Shown: positions 50,601-62,108 of the stretch, piece by piece | How positions within the stretch are numbered: the stretch's first letter is position 1 | Layout of the letters: each line of letters begins with the position of its first letter | From: DT-68 sp965263245 | GTDB lineage: Bacteria; Bacillota_I; Bacilli_A; Mycoplasmatales; Metamycoplasmataceae | Assembly: GCA_965263245.1 (NCBI GenBank) | Contig: CBDHHR010000280.1 | Coordinates: 62,001-126,000 of the forward strand | DNA length: 64,000 bases | Reading direction: 5' to 3' | Made by a program: the position numbers and the translations under genes | Notes under the pieces: model-generated | Told to the model about the DNA's origin: nothing | Databases searched by the model: none | Seen by the model: only the letters and a program-made list of their open reading frames with translations

Positions 50601-51315
50601 AGGGAGTGTACAAAGACAGAACAAGACAGTGTATGAAGACAGATCAAGGGAGTGTACAAAGACAGATCAATGGAGTGAACAAAGACAGAACAAGGCAGTG
50701 TACAAAGACAGATCAAGGGAGTGTACATAGACAGATCAAGGGAGTGTACAAAGACAGAACAAGACAGTGTACATAGACAGATCAAGGGAGTGAACAAAGA
50801 CAGAACAAGGCAGTGTACAAAGACAGATCAAGGGAGTGTACAAAGACAGATCAAGGGAGTGTACATAGACAGATCAAGGGAGTGTACAAAGACAGAACAA
50901 GACAGTGTACATAGACAGATCAAGGGAGTGAACAAAGACAGAACAAGGCAGTGTACAAAGACAGATCAAGGCAGTGTACAAAGACAGATCAAGGGAGTGT
51001 ACATAGACAGATCAAGGGTGTGTACAAAGACAGAACAAGACAGTGTACATAGACAGATCAAGGGAGTGAACAAAGACAGAACAAGGCAGTGTACAAGTCA
51101 GATCAAGAGTGTACAAAGACAGAACAAGGGAGTGTACAAAGACAGAACAAGGCAGTGTACAAAGACAGATCAAGGGAGTGTACAAAGACAGATCAAGGGA
51201 GTGTACAAAGACAGAACAAGGGAGTGTACATAGACAGATCAAGGGAGTGTACAAAGACAGATCAAGGGAGTGAACAAAGACAGAACAAGGCAGTGTACAA
51301 AGACAGATCAAGGGA
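47659..51315. repeat. Block E, copy 4 (3,657 bp, variable zone)
   Basis: Register breaks are -3 and -5 at 48,869-48,907, -6 at about 49,181-49,220 (GACAAGGGAACAAGACAG), +4 at about 49,522-49,548 (GACAG joined to AGTGAACAAGG) and -3 at 51,093-51,112 (TGTACAAGTCAG and ATCAAGAGTG). The net is -13 bp. One monomer fewer than copy 3 explains the rest. Confidence 0.84.
48869..48910. other. Two adjacent truncated monomers
   Basis: A 20-bp unit ending GACAAGAG is followed by an 18-bp unit ending AGATCAG. The regular 23-bp step resumes at 48,907. No other copy shows this pair. Confidence 0.75.
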
Positions 51316-53159
51316 GTGAACAGAGACAGAACAAGGCAGTGTACAAAGACAGATCAAGGGAGTGTACATAGACAGAACAAGGCAGTGTACAAAGACAGAT
51401 CAAGGGAGTGTACGAAGACAGAACAAGGGAGTGTACATAGGCAGAACAAGGGAGTGTACAAAGACAGAACAAGACAGTGTATGAAGACAGAACAAGGGAG
51501 TGTACAAAGACAGAACAAGGGAGTGTACAAAGTTAGAACAAGGGAGTGTACATAGACAGAACAAGGGAGTGTACAAAGACAGAACAAGACAGTGTATGAA
51601 GACAGAACAAGGGAGTGTACATAGACAGAACAAGGGAGTGTACATAGACAGAACAAGGGAGTGTACAAAGACAGAACAAGACAGTGTATGAAGACAGAAC
51701 AAGGGAGTGTACAAAGACAGAACAAGGGAGTGTACATAGACAGAACAAGGGAGTGTACAAAGACAGAACAAGACAGTGTACAAAGTTAGAACAAGGGAGT
51801 GTGCAAAGGCAGAACAAGGGAGAGTGTATGAAGACAGAACAAGGCAGTGTACGAAGACAGAACAAGGGAGTGTACAAAGACAGAACAAGACAGTGTATGA
51901 AGACAGAACAAGGGAGTGTACGAATACAGAACAAGGGAGTGTACAACAGACAGAACAAGACAGTGTATGAAGACAGAACAAGGGAGTGTACAAATACAGA
52001 ACAAGGGAGTGTACAAAGACAGAACAAGACAGTGTATGAAGACAGAACAAGGGAGTGTACAAAGTTAGAACAAGGGAGTGTGCAAAGGCAGAACAAGGGA
52101 GAGTGTATGAAGACAGAACAAGGCAGTGTACGTAGACAGAACAAGGGAGTGTACAAAGACAGAACAAGACAGTGTACAAAGACAGAACAAGACAGTGTAT
52201 GAAGACAGAACAAGGGAGTGTACAAAGACAGATCAAGGGAGTGTACATAGACAGAACAAGGGAGTGTACAAAGACAGAACAAGACAGTGTATGAAGACAG
52301 AACAAGGGAGTGTACAAAGACAGAACAAGGGAGTGTACAAAGTTAGAACAAGGGAGTGTGCAAAGGCAGAACAAGGGAGAGTGTATGAAGACAGAACAAG
52401 GCAGTGTACGTAAACAGAACAAGGGAGTGTACAAAGACAGAACAAGACAGTGTACAAAGACAGAACAAGACAGTGTATGAAGACAGAACAAGGGAGTGTA
52501 CAAAAGACAGAACAAGACAGTGTACGAATACAGAACAAGGCAGTGTATGAATACAGAACAAGGGAGTGTACAAAGACAGAACAAGGGAGTGTACAAAAGA
52601 CAGAACAAGACAGTGTACGAAGACAGATCAAGGGAGTGTACGAAGACAGATCAAGGGAGTGTACAAAGACAGAACAAGGGAGTGTACATAGACAGAACAA
52701 GGGAGTGTACAAAGACAGAACAAGACAGTGTATGAAGACAGAACAAGGGAGTGTACAAAGACAGAACAAGGGAGTGTACATAGACAGAACAAGGGAGTGT
52801 ACAAAGACAGAACAAGACAGTGTATGAAGACAGAACAAGGGAGTGTACAAAGACAGAACAAGGGAGTGTACATAGAGAGAACAAGGGAGTGTACAAAGAC
52901 AGAACAAGACAGTGTATGAAGACAGAACAAGGGAGTGTACAAAGTTAGAACAAGGGAGTGTGCAAAGGCAGAACAAGGGAGAGTGTATGAAGACAGAACA
53001 AGGCAGTGTACGTAGACAGAACAAGGGAGTGTACAAAGACAGAACAAGACAGTGTACAAAGACAGAACAAGGGAGTGTACAAAGACAGAACAAGACAGTG
53101 TACAAAGACAGAACAAGGGAGTGTACAAAAGACAGAACAAGACAGTGTACGAAGACAGA
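51316..53159. repeat. Block C, copy 4 (1,844 bp)
   Basis: Differs from copy 1 in its first composites: TACGTAG reads TACGAAG near 51,851, and a CAACAGAC monomer (as in block A) is present near 51,946. Later composites (TGTGCAAAGG near 52,080, 52,358 and 52,960; TACGTAAAC near 52,408) match copy 1. Confidence 0.83.
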
Positions 53160-54502
53160 TCAAGGGAGTGTACAAAGACAGAACAAGGGAGTGTACAAAG
53201 ACAGATCAAGGGAGTGTACAAAGACAGAACAAGGGAGTGTACAAAGACAGATCAAGGGAGTGTACAAAGACAGATCAAGGGAGTGTACAAAGACAGAACA
53301 AGGGAGTGTACAAAGACAGATCAAGGGAGTGTACAAAGACAGATCAAGGGAGTGTACAAAGACAGAACAAGGGAGTGTACAAAGACATAACAAGACAGTG
53401 TACAAAGACAGATCAAGGGAGTGTACAAAGACAGATCAAGGGAGTGTACAAAGACAGAACAAGGGAGTGTACAAAGACAGAACAAGACAGTGTACAAAGA
53501 CAGATCAAGGGAGTGTACAAAGACAGATCAAGGGAGTGTACAAAGACAGAACAAGGGAGTGTACATAGACAGATCAAGGGAGTGTACATAGACAGAACAA
53601 GGGAGTGTACAAAGACAGAACAAGACAGTGTACAAAGACAGATCAAGGGAGTGTACAAAGACAGATCAAGGGAGTGTACAAAGACAGAACAAGGAGTGTA
53701 CAAAGACAGATCAAGGGAGTGTACAAAGACAGAACAAGGCAGTGTACAAAGACAGATCAAGGGAGTGTACAAAGACAGAACAAGGCAGTGTACAAAGACA
53801 GATCAAGGGAGTGTACAAAGACAGATCAAGGGAGTGTACAAAGACAGATCAAGGGAGTGTACAAAGACAGAACAAGGCAGTGTACGAAGACAGATCAAGG
53901 GAGTGTACAAAGACAGATCAAGGGAGTGTACATAGACAGATCAAGGGAGTGTACAAAGACAGAACAAGACAGTGTACAAAGACAGATCAAGGGAGTGTAC
54001 AAAGACAGATCAAGGGAGTGTACAAAGACAGAACAAGGCAGTGTACAAAGACAGATCAAGGGAGTGTACAAAGACAGATCAAGGGAGTGTACAAAGACAG
54101 AACAAGGGAGTGTACAAAGACAGAACAAGACAGTGTACAAAGACAGATCAAGGGAGTGTACAAAGACAGATCAAGGGAGTGTACAAAGACAGATCAAGGG
54201 AGTGTACAAAGACAGAACAAGGGAGTGTACATAGAAATATCAAGGGAGTGTACAAAGACAGATCAATGGAGTGAACAAAGACAGAACAAGGCAGTGTACA
54301 AAGACAGATCAAGGGAGTGTACAAAGACAGATCAAGGGAGTGTACAAAGACAGATCAAGGGAGTGTACAAAGACAGAACAAGACAGTGTACATAGACAGA
54401 TCAAGGGAGTGAACAAAGACAGAACAAGGCAGTGTACAAAGACAGAGATCAAGGCAGTGTACAAAGACAGATCAAGGGAGTGTACATAGACAGATCAAGG
54501 GT
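53160..54502. repeat. Block D, copy 4 (1,343 bp)
   Basis: Carries the one-base loss AACAAGGAGTG at 53,688-53,698, as copy 1 does at 10,305-10,314. GAAATATC at 54,234, CAGAGATC near 54,445. One CATAG monomer of copy 1 (near 10,939) reads CAAAG here (near 54,320). Confidence 0.82.
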
Positions 54503-55560
54503 GTGTACAAAGACAGAACAAGACAGTGTACACAGACATATCAAGGGAGTGAACAAAGACAGAACAAGGCAGTGTACAAAGTCAGATCAAGGGAGTGTAC
54601 AAAGACAGAACAAGGGAGTGTACAAAGACAGAACAAGGCAGTGTACAAAGACAGATCAAGGGAGTGTACAAAGACAGATCAAGGGAGTGTACAAAGACAG
54701 AACAAGGGAGTGTACATAGACAGATCAAGGGAGTGTACAAAGACAGATCAAGGGAGTGAACAAAGACAGAACAAGGCAGTGTACAAAGACAGATCAAGGG
54801 AGTGTACAAAGACAGAACAAGACAGTGTACAAAGACAGATCAAGGGAGTGTACAAAGACAGAACAAGACAGTGTATGAAGACAGATCAAGGGAGTGTACA
54901 AAGACAGATCAATGGAGTGAACAAAGACAGAACAAGGCAGTGTACAAAGACAGATCAAGGGAGTGTACATAGACAGATCAAGGGAGTGTACAAAGACAGA
55001 ACAAGACAGTGTACATAGACAGATCAAGGGAGTGAACAAAGACAGAACAAGGCAGTGTACAAAGACAGATCAAGGGAGTGTACAAAGACAGATCAAGGGA
55101 GTGTACATAGACAGATCAAGGGAGTGTACAAAGACAGAACAAGACAGTGTACATAGACAGATCAAGGGAGTGAACAAAGACAGAACAAGGCAGTGTACAA
55201 AGACAGATCAAGGCAGTGTACAAAGACAGATCAAGGGAGTGTACATAGACAGATCAAGGGTGTGTACAAAGACAGAACAAGACAGTGTACATAGACAGAT
55301 CAAGGGAGTGAACAAAGACAGAACAAGGCAGTGTACAAAGTCAGATCAAGGGAGTGTACAAAGACAGAACAAGGGAGTGTACAAAGACAGAACAAGGCAG
55401 TGTACAAAGACAGATCAAGGGAGTGTACAAAGACAGATCAAGGGAGTGTACAAAGACAGAACAAGGGAGTGTACATAGACAGATCAAGGGAGTGTACAAA
55501 GACAGATCAAGGGAGTGAACAAAGACAGAACAAGGCAGTGTACAAAGACAGATCAAGGGA
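54503..55560. repeat. Block F, copy 4
   Basis: 1,058 bp. Hexamer run from about 54,964. Markers as in copies 1 and 3. Confidence 0.83.
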
Positions 55561-56863
55561 GTGAACAGAGACAGAACAAGGCAGTGTACAAAGACAGATC
55601 AAGGGAGTGTACATAGACAGAACAAGGCAGTGTACAAAGACAGATCAAGGGAGTGTACGAAGACAGAACAAGGGAGTGTACATAGGCAGAACAAGGGAGT
55701 GTACAAAGACAGAACAAGACAGTGTATGAAGACAGAACAAGGGAGTGTACAAAGACAGAACAAGGGAGTGTACAAAGTTAGAACAAGGGAGTGTACATAG
55801 ACAGAACAAGGGAGTGTACAAAGACAGAACAAGACAGTGTATGAAGACAGAACAAGGGAGTGTACATAGACAGAACAAGGGAGTGTACATAGACAGAACA
55901 AGGGAGTGTACAAAGACAGAACAAGACAGTGTATGAAGACAGAACAAGGGAGTGTACATAGACAGAACAAGGGAGTGTACATAGACAGAACAAGGGAGTG
56001 TACAAAGACAGAACAAGACAGTGTACAAAGTTAGAACAAGGGAGTGTGCAAAGGCAGAACAAGGGAGAGTGTATGAAGACAGAACAAGGCAGTGTACGTA
56101 GACAGAACAAGGGAGTGTACAAAGACAGAACAAGACAGTGTATGAAGACAGAACAAGGGAGTGTACGAATACAGAACAAGGGAGTGTACAACAGACAGAA
56201 CAAGACAGTGTATGAAGACAGAACAAGGGAGTGTACGAATACAGAACAAGGGAGTGTACAAAGACAGAACAAGGCAGTGTATGAATACAGAACAAGGGAG
56301 TGTACGAAGACAGAACAAGACAGTGTATGAATACAGAACAAGGGAGTGTATGAATACAGAACAAGGGAGTGTACAAAGACAGAACAAGGCAGTGTATGAA
56401 TACAGAACAAGGGAGTGTACAAAGACAGAACAAGGCAGTGTATGAATACAGAACAAGGGAGTGTACAAAGACAGATCAAGGCAGTGTATGAATACAGAAC
56501 AAGGGAGTGTACAAAGACAGAACAAGGGAGTGTACAAAGACAGAACAAGGCAGTGTACAAAAGACAGAACAAGACAGTGTACGAAGACAAAACAAGGCAG
56601 TGTCCGAATACAGAACAAGGGAGTGTACAAAGACAGATCAAGGGAGTGTACAAAGACAGAACAAGGGAGTGTACAAAGACAGAACAAGACAGTGTACAAA
56701 GACAGATCAAGGGAGTGTACAAAGACAGATCAAGGGAGTGTACAAAGACAGAACAAGGGAGTGTACATAGAAATATCAAGGGAGTGTACAAAGACAGATC
56801 AAGGGAGTGAACAAAGACAGAACAAGGCAGTGTACAAAGACAGATCAAGGGAGTGTACATAGA
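55561..56863. repeat. Block B, copy 4
   Basis: GAAGACAAAAC at 56,583, followed by TGTCCGAATAC. GAAATATC at 56,770. Confidence 0.87.
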
Positions 56864-59666
56864 CAGATCAAGGGAGTGTACAAAGACAGATCAAGGGAGT
56901 GTACAAAGACAGATCAAGGGAGTGTACAAAGACAGAACAAGGGAGTGTACAAAGACAGAACAAGGCAGTGTACAAAGACAGATCAAGGGAGTGTACAAAG
57001 ACAGATCAAGGGAGTGTACATAGACAGATCAAGGGAGTGAACAAAGACAGAACAAGGCAGTGTACAAAGACAGATCAAGGCAGTGTACAAAGACAGATCA
57101 AGGGATTGTACATAGACAGATCAAGGGTGTGTACAAAGACAGAACAAGACAGTGTACATAGACAGATCAAGGGAGTGAACAAAGACAGAACAAGGCAGTG
57201 TACAAAGTCAGATCAAGGGAGTGTACAAAGACAGAACAAGGGAGTGTACAACGACAGAACAAGGCAGTGTACAAAGACAGATCAAGGGAGTGTACAAAGA
57301 CAGATCAAGGGAGTGTACAAAGACAGAACAAGGGAGTGTACATAGATAGATCAAGGGAGTGTACAAAGACAGATCAAGGGAGTGAACAAAGACAGAACAA
57401 GGCAGTGTACAAAGACAGATCAAGGGAGTGTACAAAGACAGAACAAGACAGTGTACAAAGACAGATCAAGGGAGTGTACAAAGACAGAACAAGACAGTGT
57501 ATCAAGACAGATCAAGGGAGTGTACAAAGACAGATCAAGGGAGTGAACAAAGACAGAACAAGGCAGTGTACAAAGACAGATCAAGGGAGTGAACAAAGAC
57601 AGAACAAGGCAGTGTACAAAGACAGATCAAGGGAGTGTACATAGACAGAACAAGGCAGTGTACAAAGACAGATCAAGGGAGTGTACGAAGACAGAACAAG
57701 GGAGTGTACATAGGCAGAACAAGGGAGTGTACAAAGACAGAACAAGACAGTGTATGAAGACAGAACAAGGGAGTGTACAAAGACAGAACAAGGGAGTGTA
57801 CACAGTTAGAACAAGGGAGTGTACATAGACAGAACAAGGGAGTGTACAAAGACAGAACAAGACAGTGTATGAAGACAGAACAAGGGAGTGTACATAGACA
57901 GAACAAGGGAGTGTACATAGAAAGAACAAGGGAGTGTACAAAGACAGAACAAGACAGTGTATGAAGACAGAACAAGGGAGTGTACAAAGACAGAACAAGG
58001 GAGTGTACATAGACAGAACAAGGGAGTGTACAAAGACAGAACAAGACAGTGTACAAAGTTAGAACAAGGGAGTGTGCAAAGGCAGAACAAGAGTGTATGA
58101 AGACAGAACAAGGCAGTGTACGTAGACAGAACAAGGGAGTGTACAAAGACAGAACAAGACAGTGTATGAAGACAGAACAAGGGAGTGTACGAATACAGAA
58201 CAAGGCAGTGTACAAAGACAGATCAAGGGAGTGTACAAAGACAGAACAAGGGAGTGTACAAAGACAGAACAAGGCAGTGTACAAAGACAGATCAAGGGAG
58301 TGTACAAAGACAGATCAAGGGAGTGTACAAAGACAGAACAAGGGAGTGTATGAAGACAGATCAAGGGAGTGTACAAAGACAGATCAAGGGAGTGAACAAA
58401 GACAGAACAAGGCAGTGTACAAAGACAGATCAAGGGAGTGTACAAAGACAGAACAAGACAGTGTACAAAGACAGATCAAGGGAGTGTACAAAGACAGAAC
58501 AAGACAGTGTATGAAGACAGATCAAGGGAGTGTACAAAGACAGATCAATGGAGTGTACAAAGACAGAACAAGGCAGTGTACAAAGACAGATCAAGGGAGT
58601 GTACATAGACAGAACAAGGGAGTGTACAAAGACAGAACAAGACAGTGTACATAGACAGATCAAGGGAGTGTACAAAGACAGAACAAGGCAGTGTACAAAG
58701 ACAGATCAAGGGAGTGTACAAAGACAGATCAAGGGAGTGTACATAGACAGATCAAGGGAGTGTACAAAGACAGAACAAGACAGTGTACATAGACAGATCA
58801 AGGGAGTGAACAAAGACAGAACAAGGCAGTGTACAAAGACAGATCAAGGCAGTGTACAAAGACAGATCAAGGGAGTGTACATAGACAGATCAAGGGAGTG
58901 TACAAAGACAGAACAAGACAGTGTACATAGACAGATCAAGGGAGTGAACAAAGACAGAACAAGGCAGTGTACAAAGACAGATCAAGGGAGTGTACAAAGA
59001 CAGAACAAGGGAGTGTACAAAGACAGAACAAGGCAGTGTACAAAGACAGATCAAGGGAGTGTACAAAGACAGATCAAGGGAGTGTACAAAGACAGAACAA
59101 GGGAGTGTACATAGACAGATCAAGGGAGTGTACAAAGACAGATCAAGGGAGTGAACAAAGACAGAACAAGGCAGTGTACAAAGACAGATCAAGGGAGTGA
59201 ACAGAGACAGAACAAGGCAGTGTACAAAGACAGATCAAGGGAGTGTACATAGACAGAACAAGGCAGTGTACAAAGACAGATCAAGGGAGTGTACGAAGAC
59301 AGAACAAGGGAGTGTACATAGGCAGAACAAGGGAGTGTACAAAGACAGAACAAGACAGTGTATGAAGACAGAACAAGGGAGTGTACAAAGACAGAACAAG
59401 GGAGTGTACAAAGTTAGAACAAGGGAGTGTACATAGACAGAACAAGGGAGTGTACAAAGACAGAACAAGACAGTGTATGAAGACAGAACAAGGGAGTGTA
59501 CATAGACAGAACAAGGGAGTGTACATAGACAGAACAAGGGAGTGTACAAAGACAGAACAAGACAGTGTATGAAGACAGAACAAGGGAGTGTACAAAGACA
59601 GAACAAGGGAGTGTACATAGACAGAACAAGGGAGTGTACAAAGACAGAACAAGACAGTGTACAAAG
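56864..59666. repeat. Block H, copy 4 (2,803 bp, lightly homogenised)
   Basis: Matches copy 2 in register (TGTATCAAG near 57,498, AACAAGAGTG at 58,086, the J-like to F-like switch near 58,200). Several sites read as consensus: CAAAGTCAG becomes CAAAGACAG near 58,210, TGAAC becomes TGTAC near 58,553 and 58,670, and AGATC becomes AGAAC near 58,605. At 58,347 it has TATGAAG, as copies 1 and 3 do, where copy 2 has CATAG. Confidence 0.84.
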
Positions 59667-62108
59667 TTAGAACAAGGGAGTGTGCAAAGGCAGAACAAGG
59701 GAGAGTGTATGAAGACAGAACAAGGCAGTGTACGTAGACAGAACAAGGGAGTGTACAAAGACAGAACAAGACAGTGTATGAAGACAGAACAAGGGAGTGT
59801 ACGAATACAGAACAAGGGAGTGTACAACAGACAGAACAAGACAGTGTATGAAGACAGAACAAGGGAGTGTACGAATACAGAACAAGGGAGTGTACAAAGA
59901 CAGAACAAGGCAGTGTATGAATACAGAACAAGGGAGTGTACGAAGACAGAACAAGACAGTGTATGAATACAGAACAAGGGAGTGTATGAATACAGAACAA
60001 GGGAGTGTACAAAGACAGAACAAGGCAGTGTATGAATACAGAACAAGGGAGTGTACAAAGACAGAACAAGGCAGTGTATGAATACAGAACAAGGGAGTGT
60101 ACAAAGACAGATCAAGGCAGTGTATGAATACAGAACAAGGGAGTGTACAAAGACAGAACAAGGGAGTGTACAAAGACAGAACAAGGCAGTGTACAAAAGA
60201 CAGAACAAGACAGTGTACGAAGACAAAACAAGGCAGTGTACGAATACAGAACAAGGGAGTGTACAAAGACAGATCAAGGGAGTGTACAAAGACAGAACAA
60301 GGGAGTGTACAAAGACAGAACAAGACAGTGTACAAAGACAGATCAAGGGAGTGTACAAAGACAGATCAAGGGAGTGTACAAAGACAGAACAAGGGAGTGT
60401 ACATAGAAATATCAAGGGAGTGTACAAAGACAGATCAAGGGAGTGAACAAAGACAGAACAAGGCAGTGTACAAAGACAGATCAAGGGAGTGTACATAGAC
60501 AGATCAAGGGAGTGTACAAAGACAGATCAAGGGAGTGTACAAAGACAGAACAAGGGAGTGTACAAAGACAGAACAAGGCAGTGTACAAAGACAGATCAAG
60601 GGAGTGTACAAAGACAGATCAAGGGAGTGTACATAGACAGATCAAGGGAGTGTACAAAGACAGAACAAGACAGTGTACATAGACAGATCAAGGGAGTGAA
60701 CAAAGACAGAACAAGGCAGTGTACAAAGACAGATCAAGGCAGTGTACAAAGACAGATCAAGGGAGTGTACAAAGACAGAACAAGACAGTGTATGAAGACA
60801 GATCAAGGGAGTGTACAAAGACAGATCAAGGGAGTGAACAAAGACAGAACAAGGCAGTGTACAAAGACAGATCAAGGGAGTGAACAAAGACAGAACAAGG
60901 CAGTGTACAAAGACAGATCAAGGGAGTGTACATAGACAGAACAAGGCAGTGTACAAAGACAGATCAAGGGAGTGTACGAAGACAGAACAAGGGAGTGTAC
61001 ATAGGCAGAACAAGGGAGTGTACAAAGACAGAACAAGACAGTGTATGAAGACAGAACAAGGGAGTGTACAAAGACAGAACAAGGGAGTGTACACAGTTAG
61101 AACAAGGGAGTGTACATAGACAGAACAAGGGAGTGTACAAAGACAGAACAAGACAGTGTATGAAGACAGAACAAGGGAGTGTACATAGACAGAACAAGGG
61201 AGTGTACATAGAAAGAACAAGGGAGTGTACAAAGACAGAACAAGACAGTGTATGAAGACAGAACAAGGGAGTGTACAAAGACAGAACAAGGGAGTGTACA
61301 TAGACAGAACAAGGGAGTGTACAAAGACAGAACAAGACAGTGTACAAAGTTAGAACAAGGGAGTGTGCAAAGGCAGAACAAGAGTGTATGAAGACAGAAC
61401 AAGGCAGTGTACGTAGACAGAACAAGGGAGTGTACAAAGACAGAACAAGACAGTGTATGAAGACAGAACAAGGGAGTGTACGAATACAGAACAAGGGAGT
61501 GTACAAAAGACAGAACAAGACAGTGTATGAAGACAGAACAAGGGAGTGTACGAATACAGAACAAGGGAGTGTACAAAGACAGAACAAGGCAGTGTATGAA
61601 TACAGAACAAGGGAGTGTATGAAGACAGAACAAGACAGTGTATGAATACAGAACAAGGGAGTGTATGAATACAGAACAAGGGAGTGTACAAAGACAGAAC
61701 AAGGCAGTGTATGAATACAGAACAAGGGAGTGTACAAAGACAGAACAAGGCAGTGTATGAATACAGAACAAGGGAGTGTACAAAGACAGATCAAGGCAGT
61801 GTATGAATACAGAACAAGGGAGTGTACAAAGGCAGAACAAGGGAGTGTACAAAGACAGAACAAGGCAGTGTACAAAAGACAGAACAAGACAGTGTACGAA
61901 GACAAAACAAGGCAGTGTACGAATACAGAACAAGGGAGTGTACAAAGACAGATCAAGGGAGTGTACAAAGACAGAACAAGGGAGTGTACAAAGACAGAAC
62001 AAGACAGTGTACAAAGACAGATCAAGGGAGTGTACAAAGACAGATCAAGGGAGTGTACAAAGACAGAACAAGGGAGTGTACAAAGACAGAACAAGACAGT
62101 GTACAAAG
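59667..62108. repeat. Block A-J-A', copy 5
   Basis: GAAGACAAAAC at 60,219 and 61,898 (again 1,679 bp), GAAATATC at 60,406, CACAGTTAG near 61,095. The fifth occurrence of this module with no length change. Confidence 0.88.

Larger units (their letters stand above)
45217..59666. repeat. Higher-order copy 4 (14,450 bp)
   Basis: Blocks are 2,442, 3,657, 1,844, 1,343, 1,058, 1,303 and 2,803 bp. Block D shares its one-base loss with copy 1. Block H is only lightly homogenised. Confidence 0.9.
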